From the NCBI RefSeq assembly GCF_001559865.1, contig NZ_LOHE01000074.1, positions 62,001-126,000 on the forward strand: a DNA stretch of 64,000 nucleotides, written 5' to 3'. A program made the translations under genes and the position numbers. The first letter of the stretch is position 1. Each line of letters opens with the position of its first letter. Under the pieces are notes generated by a model, which saw only the letters and a list, made by a program, of their open reading frames with translations, was not told the DNA's origin and made no database searches. This document shows positions 8,616-17,974 of the stretch, piece after piece. The DNA is from Abyssisolibacter fermentans (GTDB lineage Bacteria > Bacillota > Clostridia > Tissierellales > MCWD3).

Positions 8616-8878
8616 GTTTTAAAACTGGAATTACTGCAATACTCACCTATACTTCTCTTGATATAGATCAAATTAAAGAATTAAGTTATGTGCAGTATAA
8701 AGAAATCATAAACGCAATTAATACTAGATTAAACTGGGATGTACATTTAAGTACATTAAGTGTTACAGGTGAATTTAAAAATGAACTCAACCCTCTATAT
8801 TCTGAAAATGAACCTGTAGATAGAGTATTTAAATTATCAGATGCCATGAAGTTGAAGAATATGGCAAGTAATAGTTAA
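8232..8878 (+). CDS. Tail assembly chaperone, -1 frameshift fusion (gpGT-like)
   Basis: A -1 slip at A-AAA-AAG (8603-8609) would join the first 126 residues to an 89-residue extension that stays open from 8609 to the stop at 8876-8878, giving about 215 residues. The extension starts GISFKTGITAIL and has no ribosome site or good start of its own near the junction. This is the classical G/GT arrangement of long-tailed phages. The T domain recruits tube subunits, and its ratio to G is set by the slip frequency. Confidence 0.75.
8603..8609 (+). other. Programmed -1 frameshift heptamer A AAA AAG
   Basis: The heptamer lies in the correct phase (zero-frame codons AAA, AAG) inside a nine-A run. A small self-complementary AGTTTTAAAACT follows at 8615-8626. 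The zero-frame stop TAA at 8613 follows within two codons, and the -1 frame is open for 89 codons. Confidence 0.75.
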
Positions 8879-8912
8879 AAAAATTTAAATATAATATGTA
8901 AATAACTAATTG

Positions 8913-9106
8913 TTTAGCTCATAAGTTTTTGGTGAGGGGAAGCATCTCTACACGTAATCATATAATTTTTTCAAAATGTGTATAATCTTTGACGGTTCCG
9001 ACAAGAGCTCGTTTCTTTTTAGTTAAGTAGAAGCAATGAAGAAACGAACTCTTGAAGTCACACTTTCAAAGAAACATTAGATACTTCCCTAGTAACTTTA
9101 TTAGTT
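8913..9106 (+). repeat. Hairpin element HL-I, copy 2 (subtype B)
   Basis: Begins TTTAGCTCATAAG and ends CCCTAGTAACTTTATTAG. Outer arm GGGGAAGCATCT pairs with AGATACTTCCC. The conserved loop is AATCTTTGA opposite TCAAAGAAAC, followed by CGGTTCCGACAAGAGC paired through AAGAAACGAACTCTTG. It also carries an extra short ACAC/GTGT hairpin before AATCTTT, shared with the copy at 24866. It fills the gap between the chaperone and tape-measure genes. Confidence 0.75.
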
Positions 9107-9187
9107 TTACAAAAAACAAATGATTTCAATACATTAAAGAAACGTAGTATTTTACAATTAATTATATAACAGAAAGGAGGGCTACAT

Positions 9188-12100
9188 TTGGACTTAACAA
9201 CAGTAAATAAAGATATAAAAACTATGCAGTCTTTAATCAATGAAACTGAATCTGACATAAAAAAGCTTGGCAGTACATTTTCAAAATCCATAAAACAGAT
9301 AGATGATAATTTCAAAAGTTCTTCAATAAACAAAAAAGCAATACAAAGTGTTATAGATATATATAAAGCTTTTGAAAAAGAGCAGACAAAACTCAGACGA
9401 AGCTTGAAAGCTACTAATGAAGAAATGAAAAAATTGACTGCTATGACTATTGAAGTGGGAAAAGCTACAGGAAAATCTGTACAGGAAATACAAGCTATTG
9501 AAAATCTCTGGGTTAATGCAGGTGTAAAAAGTCTAAATGTCTTAAAGGAGCTTGTTAATATCACAAGTATTGGACTTAATACCGCTAATTTTAGAGATGC
9601 AGGTGAAGCAGTAACCTTCCTAAGTGATGCAGTCAATAAAATGGCTGGTGGAGATTTTAGTAAAGCTGGAGGAATAATTGACAGCTGGACTAATATAGCT
9701 CACAATACTCAAACTTCTGTTAGAAATTTAGCAGAAATTATTTCAACTGCTGGCAGGCAGGCTCAAAAGCTTGGTGTTGATTTTCACAGGTTAAACGCTA
9801 TTACTACTGTATTATCTGAAAACATGTCATTAAGCTCACATCAGATAGGAGCTTCTCTAAAATCAATGTTTGATAATATAGGAGCATTAAGCGGTAAGTT
9901 AGACAAACTAAGCCTTGAAGATTACAGCATCAGCTTAAATGCTGACAGTTCATTTGATGATGGTTTTCAATCAGACATTACCTCTAGCTTAATAGAAAAC
10001 TGGAATGAATATGGGGAAATTGTAGAAATGTCCTTAAATTCATCAGGTTGTGCTTTAGAGCAGAATAATTTAGTAATGCAGGATTTTAACATGCAGGTTG
10101 AAGCGTTAAAGACAGCTATGACTGAGCTTGCCATTTGTATTGGTGAAGATGGGCTTAATAGTATTTTAGATTTAGCTAGTGGTACTGATGAAGCTATTAG
10201 TTCATTTGATGGTCTTAGTCCTAAGATGAGAGAAGCAAAAGGGTTTACAACAGAGTTATTTACAGCATTTGGTCGTTTAAATACTACAACTAGTTTATTG
10301 GCTAAAACAGGGATTATAGAATGGCTAAATGGCATTATTCAAAAGAACACTGGAATTAAGGTACTAGCTAATGCTGAACAATTGCTTAATCAAAAAGTTG
10401 TAGCAGGTACAATAAGTGCCACAGACAGAACTAATATATTAAAGGTTCTAAGAGGTGAAGAAGTTGCAAGTACATTACAAGGAAGAGCAAGAACTGCAAT
10501 GCTTGAAGCTGAAACAACAGTAACATATGGAGCTACAGCAGCAACAACTGCTTTAACTACAGCAATATCTGCTGGACTTATTGTTATACCTATGATCATT
10601 TCAGCTGTTTCAGCATGGAGTTCTGCACAAGAAGAACTAAACAAAAATGCCCTAGAAAACATAAACTCTCAACAAGAAGAAATTGAAAACATAGATAATT
10701 TAATTAGTGAATATGAAGCATTAAAGCAAAAATCAAACAGTCTTGGTGGTCAAACAGCACTAACAGCTAATGAAAAACAACGATTATTAGAAATAGAAGA
10801 GAAATTTGCAGAAATATACCCTTCTACTGTCACTGGCATAAATGCTCAAAATAAAGCATATAGTAATCAATTAGATATAATAAAACAATTAACTGATAAA
10901 AAGAAAAAAGAACTATTAGATGACACTCAAAATTACGTAGATGCTAACAGCAGTGAATACAAAGAAGCTCAAGATAAAATAAAAGAAGCAGAGGAAAAGA
11001 AAAAAAACGCAGCTAATGAAGTAATGAAAAAGAAACTCTTATTAGGTATTTTATCTCCTATTAATCCATTAAACAGTAAGCCAAGTAAAGAAGAAATAGC
11101 AGAATATAAAATTAAGCAACAGGCAATTATTGATGAAAATCAAATAATAGTTGATACTGTTGATAACAAAAAAAAGCTAATCAACAATTTGGCTTCTGCA
11201 TTATATGGAGATACATTTAAAAAAGTTATTGATGAATTGCCAACTATACCTGGAACAAAAGATCTTTACAAAGGTTTAGCAGACAAAGGTATAAAATACC
11301 AGCGACAAGAAAGTGATAAAAATGTATTCAACGAAAATTCATTTAATAATAAATTAGATGAACTTAGGCACAAATACAGAATGGATGATTTATCTAAATC
11401 GGAATATTCTAAAGAATTAGATAAACTGTTACAAGACAACAAAAGAAGCCTAGAAAAAAAAATAATATGGCAGTTAGAGGAACAAATTAAAAACTTAACT
11501 GATGATACAGGCGAAAACAATCATATTGAAAAACCATATCAAAAACAAATAAAAGAATTAAAACATAGATACAAAATAAAAGAACTTAATAAAGAAGACT
11601 ATGCTACTGAGCTAAACAGAGTATTAGATACAAATAAGGATTTAATGAAACAAGATGAAATTTGGAGATTAGAAGAACAAATTTATAATTTGAAAAACTC
11701 TAAAAAAGGCTTCTCCATAGATTATAACGAACTAAAAACATCTCTAAATTCTCTTAATCAAGAGCTTAAACTACTTGAAAAAGAAGAAAAAATGATAAAT
11801 CTCTTAGGTGAAGATAAATCAAAGCTCTTCCCTGTATTCACTAAGCAAATGCAGAATTATAAAAACACTATAGACGAGCTTAATAACTTGAATAAAAAAT
11901 ATATAAGTTCACTTGAAGAAGTAGATGACATGATTTCAAAGCTTGACCCTGATTCAGATGATTATGATAAGACTCTTAATTCTCTTATCAACAATAAAAG
12001 AAAGCTCACACAGGAAATTGAAAAAAATACCTTGAGCATACAAGACAACCAATATGCTATAGAAAAAATCAAAATAACTATGCAGGGACAAATAGAATCA

Positions 12101-13366
12101 CTGCTTAAAAAAAGCTACTCTCTTAAAAAAGAAATGGCAGCACAAATATTAAATAATAATCACAAAAAAGATTTGGAAGCTTTAAAAGATGAGCAAGAAA
12201 AGTATAATGAAAGAATGAAAACATCTATAGCGAATAAGCAAAGTGAACTTGATATGCTTGATGAGCAAATTTCAAAGCAGGAATACCTAAACGAAATTAC
12301 AAATATCAAAGATGAAATAAGCAAGGTCAAAGCAGATACTAGATTTGCATATATAGATGAAGCTTCTGGCAGAGAAATATATACCTATGACAGAAATAGA
12401 GTTGCTGAGCTTGAAAAACAGCTTGAGGAAAGAGAACAGCAAGAAGAAAACAGCATCAAAAGAAAACTACTAGAAGATGAACTTACCAAGCTTCAAGAAG
12501 CTCAAACTAATAAAAATGAGAATTATGATGAAGAAATGAGAAAAAAAGAAGAACAGCAAAGAATAGAGCTTGAAAACTTCAACTTGTACTGGAATAAAAA
12601 ACTTAGTGACGAAAGCATCAAACAGCAATCACTAAATTTAATTCAATCAGAAGGCTACAACAATGCATTAACTATAGCTCAAATTTATTATGAAGATATG
12701 AATAATGAATATGAGAAAAATTCTCTTGAAGCTTTTACAGCAGGAGAAGATATAACAAATTCTCTTGCGGGAGGTTTATTTGCTAATTTAAATAAAGTTA
12801 TTGATATTTATAAAGAAAAATTAAGAGAGCTGACTAACTTAAAGAACAAGACATCATCCAAATCAGCAAAAAGGAGCTATAGAGAACTTGCTGGTTTTGA
12901 GAAAATGACTCCAGAAGACTTTAAAAAATATAAGCAAAATAAACTTTTTGCAGAAACAATAGCCAAATTTAATCGTAATTGGAATCACAAAGATATTGAG
13001 CCTTACAGAAAAGAAAATGAAGATCTTAGAGAACACTATGGTATAGGCAAAGATAACGATAAATACAGCTATTCTGATTTGAAAAAATACCATACTGGCG
13101 GTTTTATAGGAGGAAAACCTCTAAACAAGCGACATGAAGTAGTAGCAAAATTCTTAAAGGGTGAGCTTGTAACTTCTATACCTGCTTTGGACATGCTGAG
13201 TATCAAACTTCCTCAGATGACGTATAACTCTATAAGCACAACAAATACAACAACACAGCCAAATGCCAGCAGCAGACCTATTATGATACAGATTGATAAA
13301 TTAACACCTAGTGATTTTAATGATTTTATGAGGTCGATCGATCCATATATTATTTCCCACAAGTAG
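9188..13366 (+). CDS. Tape measure protein
   Basis: A 1392-residue protein starting at TTG behind AAAGGAGG. Residues about 95-225 match the TP901-type tape-measure core (VNITSIGLNTANFRDAGEAV and later LSENMSLSSHQIG). A hydrophobic stretch lies near residues 444-477. From about 480 to 1190 it is almost continuous charged coiled coil. The C-terminus ends in a short conserved-looking tail. Tape measures set tail length and reside inside the tube. By the usual ~1.5 angstrom per residue this predicts a tail of roughly 200 nm (inference). It lies directly after the G/GT genes, as expected. Confidence 0.92.
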   Translation: MDLTTVNKDIKTMQSLINETESDIKKLGSTFSKSIKQIDDNFKSSSINKKAIQSVIDIYKAFEKEQTKLRRSLKATNEEMKKLTAMTIEVGKATGKSVQEIQAIENLWVNAGVKSLNVLKELVNITSIGLNTANFRDAGEAVTFLSDAVNKMAGGDFSKAGGIIDSWTNIAHNTQTSVRNLAEIISTAGRQAQKLGVDFHRLNAITTVLSENMSLSSHQIGASLKSMFDNIGALSGKLDKLSLEDYSISLNADSSFDDGFQSDITSSLIENWNEYGEIVEMSLNSSGCALEQNNLVMQDFNMQVEALKTAMTELAICIGEDGLNSILDLASGTDEAISSFDGLSPKMREAKGFTTELFTAFGRLNTTTSLLAKTGIIEWLNGIIQKNTGIKVLANAEQLLNQKVVAGTISATDRTNILKVLRGEEVASTLQGRARTAMLEAETTVTYGATAATTALTTAISAGLIVIPMIISAVSAWSSAQEELNKNALENINSQQEEIENIDNLISEYEALKQKSNSLGGQTALTANEKQRLLEIEEKFAEIYPSTVTGINAQNKAYSNQLDIIKQLTDKKKKELLDDTQNYVDANSSEYKEAQDKIKEAEEKKKNAANEVMKKKLLLGILSPINPLNSKPSKEEIAEYKIKQQAIIDENQIIVDTVDNKKKLINNLASALYGDTFKKVIDELPTIPGTKDLYKGLADKGIKYQRQESDKNVFNENSFNNKLDELRHKYRMDDLSKSEYSKELDKLLQDNKRSLEKKIIWQLEEQIKNLTDDTGENNHIEKPYQKQIKELKHRYKIKELNKEDYATELNRVLDTNKDLMKQDEIWRLEEQIYNLKNSKKGFSIDYNELKTSLNSLNQELKLLEKEEKMINLLGEDKSKLFPVFTKQMQNYKNTIDELNNLNKKYISSLEEVDDMISKLDPDSDDYDKTLNSLINNKRKLTQEIEKNTLSIQDNQYAIEKIKITMQGQIESLLKKSYSLKKEMAAQILNNNHKKDLEALKDEQEKYNERMKTSIANKQSELDMLDEQISKQEYLNEITNIKDEISKVKADTRFAYIDEASGREIYTYDRNRVAELEKQLEEREQQEENSIKRKLLEDELTKLQEAQTNKNENYDEEMRKKEEQQRIELENFNLYWNKKLSDESIKQQSLNLIQSEGYNNALTIAQIYYEDMNNEYEKNSLEAFTAGEDITNSLAGGLFANLNKVIDIYKEKLRELTNLKNKTSSKSAKRSYRELAGFEKMTPEDFKKYKQNKLFAETIAKFNRNWNHKDIEPYRKENEDLREHYGIGKDNDKYSYSDLKKYHTGGFIGGKPLNKRHEVVAKFLKGELVTSIPALDMLSIKLPQMTYNSISTTNTTTQPNASSRPIMIQIDKLTPSDFNDFMRSIDPYIISHK

Positions 13367-13491
13367 GAATGTCCCAAAATGGTTAATTCCTTCGTTATTG
13401 AAATGTCTAACGACTACTCACGTACCTTTAGTACGCTCGTATCCGTAAGAATTTCAATGCCTTGGAATTCATCCATTTTGAAACATTCCTA
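13364..13491 (+). repeat. Foldback element HL-III, copy 1
   Basis: TAGGAATGTCCCAAAATGG pairs with CCATTTTGAAACATTCCTA at the outside; GGAAT/ATTCC and ATTGAAAT/ATTTCAAT pair inside. The left arm includes the tape-measure stop codon. The central part (ACTACTCACGTACC) weakly resembles R-IV. It might terminate or attenuate the tail transcript, but its size and its relation to the element at 20754 indicate a repeat family. Confidence 0.7.
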
Positions 13492-13642
13492 CCCTCCATA
13501 CTGCATAACTGAAACATCGAGGGTTTTTGGGAATGTTTAAATGAATTCTAAAAAATTACTTTGACACTAAAGTATACTACAAGAAAAGTATACAATTTTT
13601 AAAATATCAACTTAATAATAATTTTAAAAAACAACAAATTAT

Positions 13643-13673
13643 GGTTGTTTTTTTGTGCTTTTATCGACATATA
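13643..13673 (+). promoter_or_regulatory. Bipartite motif GGTTGT-N12-TTATCGACATATA, copy 2
   Basis: Identical blocks and identical 12-nt spacing to the motif at 6747. The following bases are also similar (AGATGAAAGTG against AGCTGTGAAAG). It ends 20 nt before the start of the next gene, so as a promoter it would give a very short leader and would separately drive the fibre/baseplate gene group. Confidence 0.55.
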
Positions 13674-13692
13674 TAGATGAAAGTGAGGTGAT

Positions 13693-14718
13693 TTGATGAT
13701 TTTAAAACCAACAGAGTTAACCCCTAACAATAATACTTATTGTGCAGATGAAGCTGTTACTATCTCTTGGAAAAACAACGGGGATATTATGACTTCATAT
13801 AGTATTAATGTTAAGGATAATTCTACTGGAGTTATAACTTATTCATCAGGTTTAGTTAAAAGCAATATTACAAAGCATGTAATTCCTGCTGACACGTTAG
13901 AAAATGAAAAGGAATACTGCTACACTATAACAGTTTATAATGCTGTTAATAACAGTATTATCTCTGATGCAGTTATTTTTAGAACTAGTGCAAAACCAGT
14001 AGTTACTATACCAAATGATGGTTATGTAAGAAATCAGTTTTTGACGGTTAAAGCTGAATATACTCAACCCTCTGACGTAGCAATAAAGTCATATAAATTC
14101 ATACTTTATGATATTGCAGAGAATATATTAGAAGAGTCTGATAGCTTTCTAGATGACAAATTAATCTATACGTTTAAATATCAACTTGTTGATGGTGAAA
14201 CCTATAAGGTTGAATGTACAGCAGTCAGCCAAAAAGACATCAGCGGTAGTTCTGGCAAAATAACCTTGACAGCTGATTACAATTCGCTGGAAAGTTACTC
14301 AAACCTACAAGCAGAAACCTTTAGTGACAAACCATATGTAAAACTCCAATGGTCGATAACCAGAATAATTGGAGAAGCTGATAAGGAGTTTGATTATATT
14401 GAGGGTGAGAAAGCTGATTTAACTAACGGTTCAGTTGTAAGCTTTGACAATAATTTTTCAGTTGGTGATGATTTTACACTCAAGCTTTGGGTTGAAAAGC
14501 TTAGAGATGATATAGACATAGTAAATATTTCAGGTACAAATGGAGCTTTAAATATCAGGTTTAAAGATGACCGTATACATGTTTATAAAGCTTTCAGTTC
14601 CCTAACCTATCACACAGCTTCAGATAAGATCAATCCAAGGGTAACAAAGGATACAAAGCTGTACATTTGTATTCAGCAAATAGAAAACAGAATAAACGTT
14701 TATTGTGAGGTGATATAA
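13693..14718 (+). CDS. Tail protein with fibronectin-like and lectin-like domains
   Basis: A 341-residue protein with an ATG start behind AGTGAGGTG. Two fibronectin-III/Ig-like beta domains occupy residues about 1-100 and 100-195. The rest resembles a concanavalin/laminin-G jelly roll (FSVGDDFTLKLWVEKLRDDI then GALNIRFKDDRIHVYK). Such modules decorate tails or bind cell-surface glycans. The next gene's ATG follows its stop directly, so they are translationally coupled. A tail-fibre or adhesion role is inferred from domains and context. Confidence 0.6.
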   Translation: MMILKPTELTPNNNTYCADEAVTISWKNNGDIMTSYSINVKDNSTGVITYSSGLVKSNITKHVIPADTLENEKEYCYTITVYNAVNNSIISDAVIFRTSAKPVVTIPNDGYVRNQFLTVKAEYTQPSDVAIKSYKFILYDIAENILEESDSFLDDKLIYTFKYQLVDGETYKVECTAVSQKDISGSSGKITLTADYNSLESYSNLQAETFSDKPYVKLQWSITRIIGEADKEFDYIEGEKADLTNGSVVSFDNNFSVGDDFTLKLWVEKLRDDIDIVNISGTNGALNIRFKDDRIHVYKAFSSLTYHTASDKINPRVTKDTKLYICIQQIENRINVYCEVI

Positions 14719-15396
14719 ATGACAAACAGATCTAATTTCCCTAACTCTGTAGATACCTTTATAGAGCATTTTGATATTAGAGCTGATGATGTACCAAAGG
14801 TTAAAAGATATCAAGCACTCAAACTTAAATCAGACCTTACAGCCTCGGAAAGCACTGAACTCGAGAATCTGACAACAGTCCTCAGAGATAAGATTATAAC
14901 CTCAGAGGATTGGAATAAATTTCAAGATGCACTAGTTAATATGCAGATTTTTATAAAGGATGAGGTTGAGGGGTATATACAGGAGAAGCAGACTGAATTT
15001 CAAAATAAAATAAATAAATTTCGTGTAATTGGTGATTACAATCCATCTGCCAGCTACTCCGCTAATAATATGGTGAGATATGAAGCCTGCTTATACTTAT
15101 GTATAAAAGACTGCAAAGACATAGCTCCAAGTAACACAGCTTATTGGGAGCTTATTTCTTCAAAGGGTGATCAAGGTATTTCAGGTGTAGGGCTGTCTTA
15201 CAGAGGTGAGTTTGATACCAATAAAACTTATTACAAAGATGATTTAGTAAGATTTGATAACGGCTTTTATTATGCATTAAAAGAGTCAAAAAACATACTT
15301 CCTACTAATACCGACAGCTGGTGTTTGTATATGCTGACAGGAATTACACAAGAACAGTTTTATAATTCACAAATACAAAACATTTTGGGGGTGTAA
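14719..15396 (+). CDS. Tail fibre protein with two CBM5/12-like repeats
   Basis: A 225-residue protein coupled to the gene before it (TAA-ATG). The N-terminal ~100 residues are helical. Two ~50-residue repeats follow, YNPSASYSANNMVRYEACLY and YRGEFDTNKTYYKDDLVRFD, each ending in an aromatic (YW or SW). This is the carbohydrate-binding module 5/12 pattern common in phage fibres. It probably recognises wall or surface polysaccharide of the target cell. Confidence 0.65.
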   Translation: MTNRSNFPNSVDTFIEHFDIRADDVPKVKRYQALKLKSDLTASESTELENLTTVLRDKIITSEDWNKFQDALVNMQIFIKDEVEGYIQEKQTEFQNKINKFRVIGDYNPSASYSANNMVRYEACLYLCIKDCKDIAPSNTAYWELISSKGDQGISGVGLSYRGEFDTNKTYYKDDLVRFDNGFYYALKESKNILPTNTDSWCLYMLTGITQEQFYNSQIQNILGV

Positions 15397-15399
15397 ATA

Positions 15400-16452
15400 T
15401 TGAAAATAACTGAACCAAAGAGGTTATTTGATTCAACTCTTAAAGTAACCGAAAACTTAATAACAAATACAGGAGATGAAAAATGGATAATATCTGATTT
15501 ATGGATATCAAATTCATCAGATGTAGAAAAATACGTTACACTAAAAACAGAATATCAAGGCACATATGACAAAGTCAAAAGAACACTTTTAGACAGCATA
15601 GAGGTACAGCCTAAGCAAACATTGATAGTAGGTAATTTTATATTAGAACCAAATGAAAAGCTTTATGCTTATACAAATGGAACAATTCATGCACATTATG
15701 ATGCAGAATTTGAAAGTGATGATAGTGATTTAGTATTTGTAGCAAAGGAATGTGGAACAGCAGGAAACAATATCACTTTAGAGATACTTAATCCTCAAAA
15801 AGTAAACAATCCTCTGTCCTGCATAGTTGATAGTAAAGCTATTTCAATTTCACTTGCAACAGATGACATGACAATACCTCAAAAAGCATCACTGACAACA
15901 GAGCTTTTTGACCCAAATAATGATTTAGTTTTTACTTCTAAAGCATATGGTAGTGACAGCAACAATATAAGCATTGAATATATAAATCCATCAGCACCTA
16001 ATGTACCTCTAGCTTTAGATGTAAATGTATGGGCTTTGACAGTAACTCTGGGAACAGATGATAATGGTAACATAGTTACTACTGCAAATGCTTTAAAAGA
16101 CTATGTGAACAGTAATCAGGAGTTAATAGATGTTGAGCTTGCTGAAGGTAATGATGGTACAGGCTTTGTGAGAGCTTTGGAGAAAAAATACCTAAGCGGT
16201 GGCATTGATTCAAATGTCACTACTACCGCAAATGATGTTATAAATTTAGTCAAAACCAATGAAGCATTAGATGAGCTCGTATATATACTAAAGAGTGAAC
16301 CTCACAGCGGAGAAGGTTTATTAAGACATTTTACCTTACCAGGTACTCACGACAGTAAGGTTCAATTTAACTATGGAGATGCAGACAAATATAACCCTAA
16401 CCATTTTGGTATAACAGGTGTTGATATTATAGGATATGGGAGGTCGATATAA
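15400..16452 (+). CDS. Receptor-binding / baseplate-associated protein with internal repeat
   Basis: A 350-residue protein starting at TTG behind GGGGGTG. Two tandem beta repeats, residues about 105-165 and 172-235, share the pattern DLVF(V/T)(A/S)K-x-GxxxNNI(T/S)(L/I)E, followed by a Pro and a V/L-rich strand. This motif also occurs in phage sheath and fibre proteins. The C-terminal end (DADKYNPNHFGITGVDIIGY) is Gly/Asn-rich. Its stop overlaps the next start (TAATG). Exact role unknown; the fibre group is likely. Confidence 0.5.
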   Translation: MKITEPKRLFDSTLKVTENLITNTGDEKWIISDLWISNSSDVEKYVTLKTEYQGTYDKVKRTLLDSIEVQPKQTLIVGNFILEPNEKLYAYTNGTIHAHYDAEFESDDSDLVFVAKECGTAGNNITLEILNPQKVNNPLSCIVDSKAISISLATDDMTIPQKASLTTELFDPNNDLVFTSKAYGSDSNNISIEYINPSAPNVPLALDVNVWALTVTLGTDDNGNIVTTANALKDYVNSNQELIDVELAEGNDGTGFVRALEKKYLSGGIDSNVTTTANDVINLVKTNEALDELVYILKSEPHSGEGLLRHFTLPGTHDSKVQFNYGDADKYNPNHFGITGVDIIGYGRSI

Positions 16453-16727
16453 TGAAATCAGTTGTAATACCTCAAAGCGGTTCATATTATGAAAAATTAG
16501 AAAAAACTCCTATTGGACAGCAAAAGTATTGGTGGGATTTATTTTACAGTGATTACAATAGCAGCATTGGGTTATTAGAAATGATTATGAACGATAAAGA
16601 ATTATCAGCTGAAATTGTTAATAACAAATATGCACTTAAAGCCATATTTAGTGGGTATGAAAAACATAGTATACAAACATCAATTAAAGAGGGTATTTCT
16701 AATTTAGAATTAAAACATAATAAATAA
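16452..16727 (+). CDS. Small tail-module protein, unknown
   Basis: A 91-residue helical protein whose ATG overlaps the stop of the preceding gene, so it is translationally coupled. It contains the aromatic cluster QQKYWWDLFYSDYN. The C-terminal half resembles, in pattern only, the N-terminal helical part of the following 251-residue protein (short helices ending in Asn/Lys turns). No family recognised. Confidence 0.5.
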   Translation: MKSVVIPQSGSYYEKLEKTPIGQQKYWWDLFYSDYNSSIGLLEMIMNDKELSAEIVNNKYALKAIFSGYEKHSIQTSIKEGISNLELKHNK

Positions 16728-16748
16728 ATTTAAAGGAGGAAAAATAAA

Positions 16749-17504
16749 TTGGATTTAATTAGTGCGTTTTTTAAAGGTAGATATAATGTTGGGTTGGGGC
16801 TAGCTAATTACGTAGGTATAGATAATGAAACTTTAAAAAAAGTAAACACACTTAAGGATTTTATTAAATATGCTGACCGAGAAACATTAGATTTATTATT
16901 AAACAATGAGAACTTTCTAAAATACTTTCTAACAAATGAAGATGCAAGATACATTATTTGTAACAATCCTGAACTTAAAGAAATTATATATTGTCAAGAT
17001 AATATAAATAGGTTATTAAATACTTTAGATAGTGAATTTAATCTTGTGAATAGTGATGGTAAATTAATTATTAAAACGCCGTTTACACCAGTTGGCAGTT
17101 GTCATTACGGAAATAATTATGAATCGTCATATGATGATAGATTTATTATTGGTACTAATGGTGCGTCTGATAGAGAAAATACTTCAAATTTTTATAGTAA
17201 TGAGAAATTTGATTTAACGCACATTGATAGTGTCTTAGTTCAGTCATATGTATATTATAATTACTATTCTCCTACAGTTTATGTTGGTTTCTATTCTGAT
17301 AATACGCAAACAAATAAAACATTTGATTCTAGTGGTGCTTATACTGTATCGTCAACGAACACATATGAATTTGAAATTAATACAAAAAACTTAAGAGGAT
17401 TTTATTATATAAAATTTTCTTTTTATGATAATTATGTAGATCACATTGAACAATGTAAAATGTCAATTGATAAAATAATTTTTAAACCTGAAAGGAGATT
17501 ATAA
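16749..17504 (+). CDS. Putative receptor-binding protein (helical stalk + beta head)
   Basis: A 251-residue protein starting at TTG behind AAAGGAGG. Residues 1-105 are helical. Residues 110-250 are beta-rich and aromatic (YYNYYSPTVYVGFYSDN, then FEINTKNLRGFYYIKFSFYD) in the manner of a jelly-roll carbohydrate-binding head. Its position among fibre genes suggests it forms the tip that contacts the target cell. Codon use is more AT-rich than the neighbouring tube and chaperone genes, in line with exchangeable receptor-binding genes (impression, not measured). Confidence 0.5.
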   Translation: MDLISAFFKGRYNVGLGLANYVGIDNETLKKVNTLKDFIKYADRETLDLLLNNENFLKYFLTNEDARYIICNNPELKEIIYCQDNINRLLNTLDSEFNLVNSDGKLIIKTPFTPVGSCHYGNNYESSYDDRFIIGTNGASDRENTSNFYSNEKFDLTHIDSVLVQSYVYYNYYSPTVYVGFYSDNTQTNKTFDSSGAYTVSSTNTYEFEINTKNLRGFYYIKFSFYDNYVDHIEQCKMSIDKIIFKPERRL

Positions 17505-17505
17505 A

Positions 17506-17817
17506 ATGAATTATGTTGTATATAACACAAGCATGAAGGTAGAACAAATAGTAGCTATCAAACCTGAAAGTATTGAAGAAGGTTTATTTATAGCTCAATC
17601 AGAAGATCTACAGCTGGGTGATGAATTTAGTTATTCTATAACTATTCATGAAGTAACAGAAGATATAGTTAAAAGCTATTCAGCTTATAGAGTAGCACCA
17701 AAAGTAGAAGAATTGCTGAAGGATAATTATGAAAAAGAGAAAGAAATAAAAGATTTAAAAAAGCAATTATCACTTGCTCAACAGGCATTAGACGATTTAA
17801 TTTTAGGAGGTATGTAG
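17506..17817 (+). CDS. XkdW-like small coiled-coil tail protein
   Basis: A 103-residue protein with an ATG start behind AAGGAG. The N-terminal ~65 residues form beta strands; the C-terminus is a coiled coil (NYEKEKEIKDLKKQLSLAQQ). The same layout and position after a fibre gene are seen for XkdW of PBSX-type particles. A 48-residue gene follows after two bases, as XkdX follows XkdW. Likely a fibre accessory or chaperone. Confidence 0.5.
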   Translation: MNYVVYNTSMKVEQIVAIKPESIEEGLFIAQSEDLQLGDEFSYSITIHEVTEDIVKSYSAYRVAPKVEELLKDNYEKEKEIKDLKKQLSLAQQALDDLILGGM

Positions 17818-17818
17818 T

Positions 17819-17965
17819 ATGGGTGCTTATTTAGGACAAAGGGTAATAGATGAAGTTTATACTTATGATTTTGTTATAAGTAAAAGACCAGATTTAAAAG
17901 AAAGCATTAATGCTTATTTAATTGAAAAAGGAAAAGAAGCATTGATTACAGTGGAAAATTCCTAA
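17819..17965 (+). CDS. XkdX-like 48-residue protein
   Basis: ATG at 17819 behind GGAGG, stop TAA at 17963. The product begins MGAYLGQRVIDEVYTYDFV and contains a KRPDLKESINAYL segment typical of the very small proteins that follow fibre/XkdW genes in Gram-positive prophages. Good ribosome site and tight spacing make it a real gene. Function unknown. Confidence 0.55.
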   Translation: MGAYLGQRVIDEVYTYDFVISKRPDLKESINAYLIEKGKEALITVENS

Positions 17966-17974
17966 TATTAAAAA

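Noticed and set aside
8690-8878. Separate 62-residue gene after the tail chaperone
   Set aside because: No ribosome site, and the frame continues upstream to the -1 slippery site; better explained as the T part of the frameshift fusion.
9058-9636. 192-codon minus-strand frame over the tape-measure start
   Set aside because: Antisense to a clearly coding region and partly inside an HL-I repeat; shadow of the real gene.
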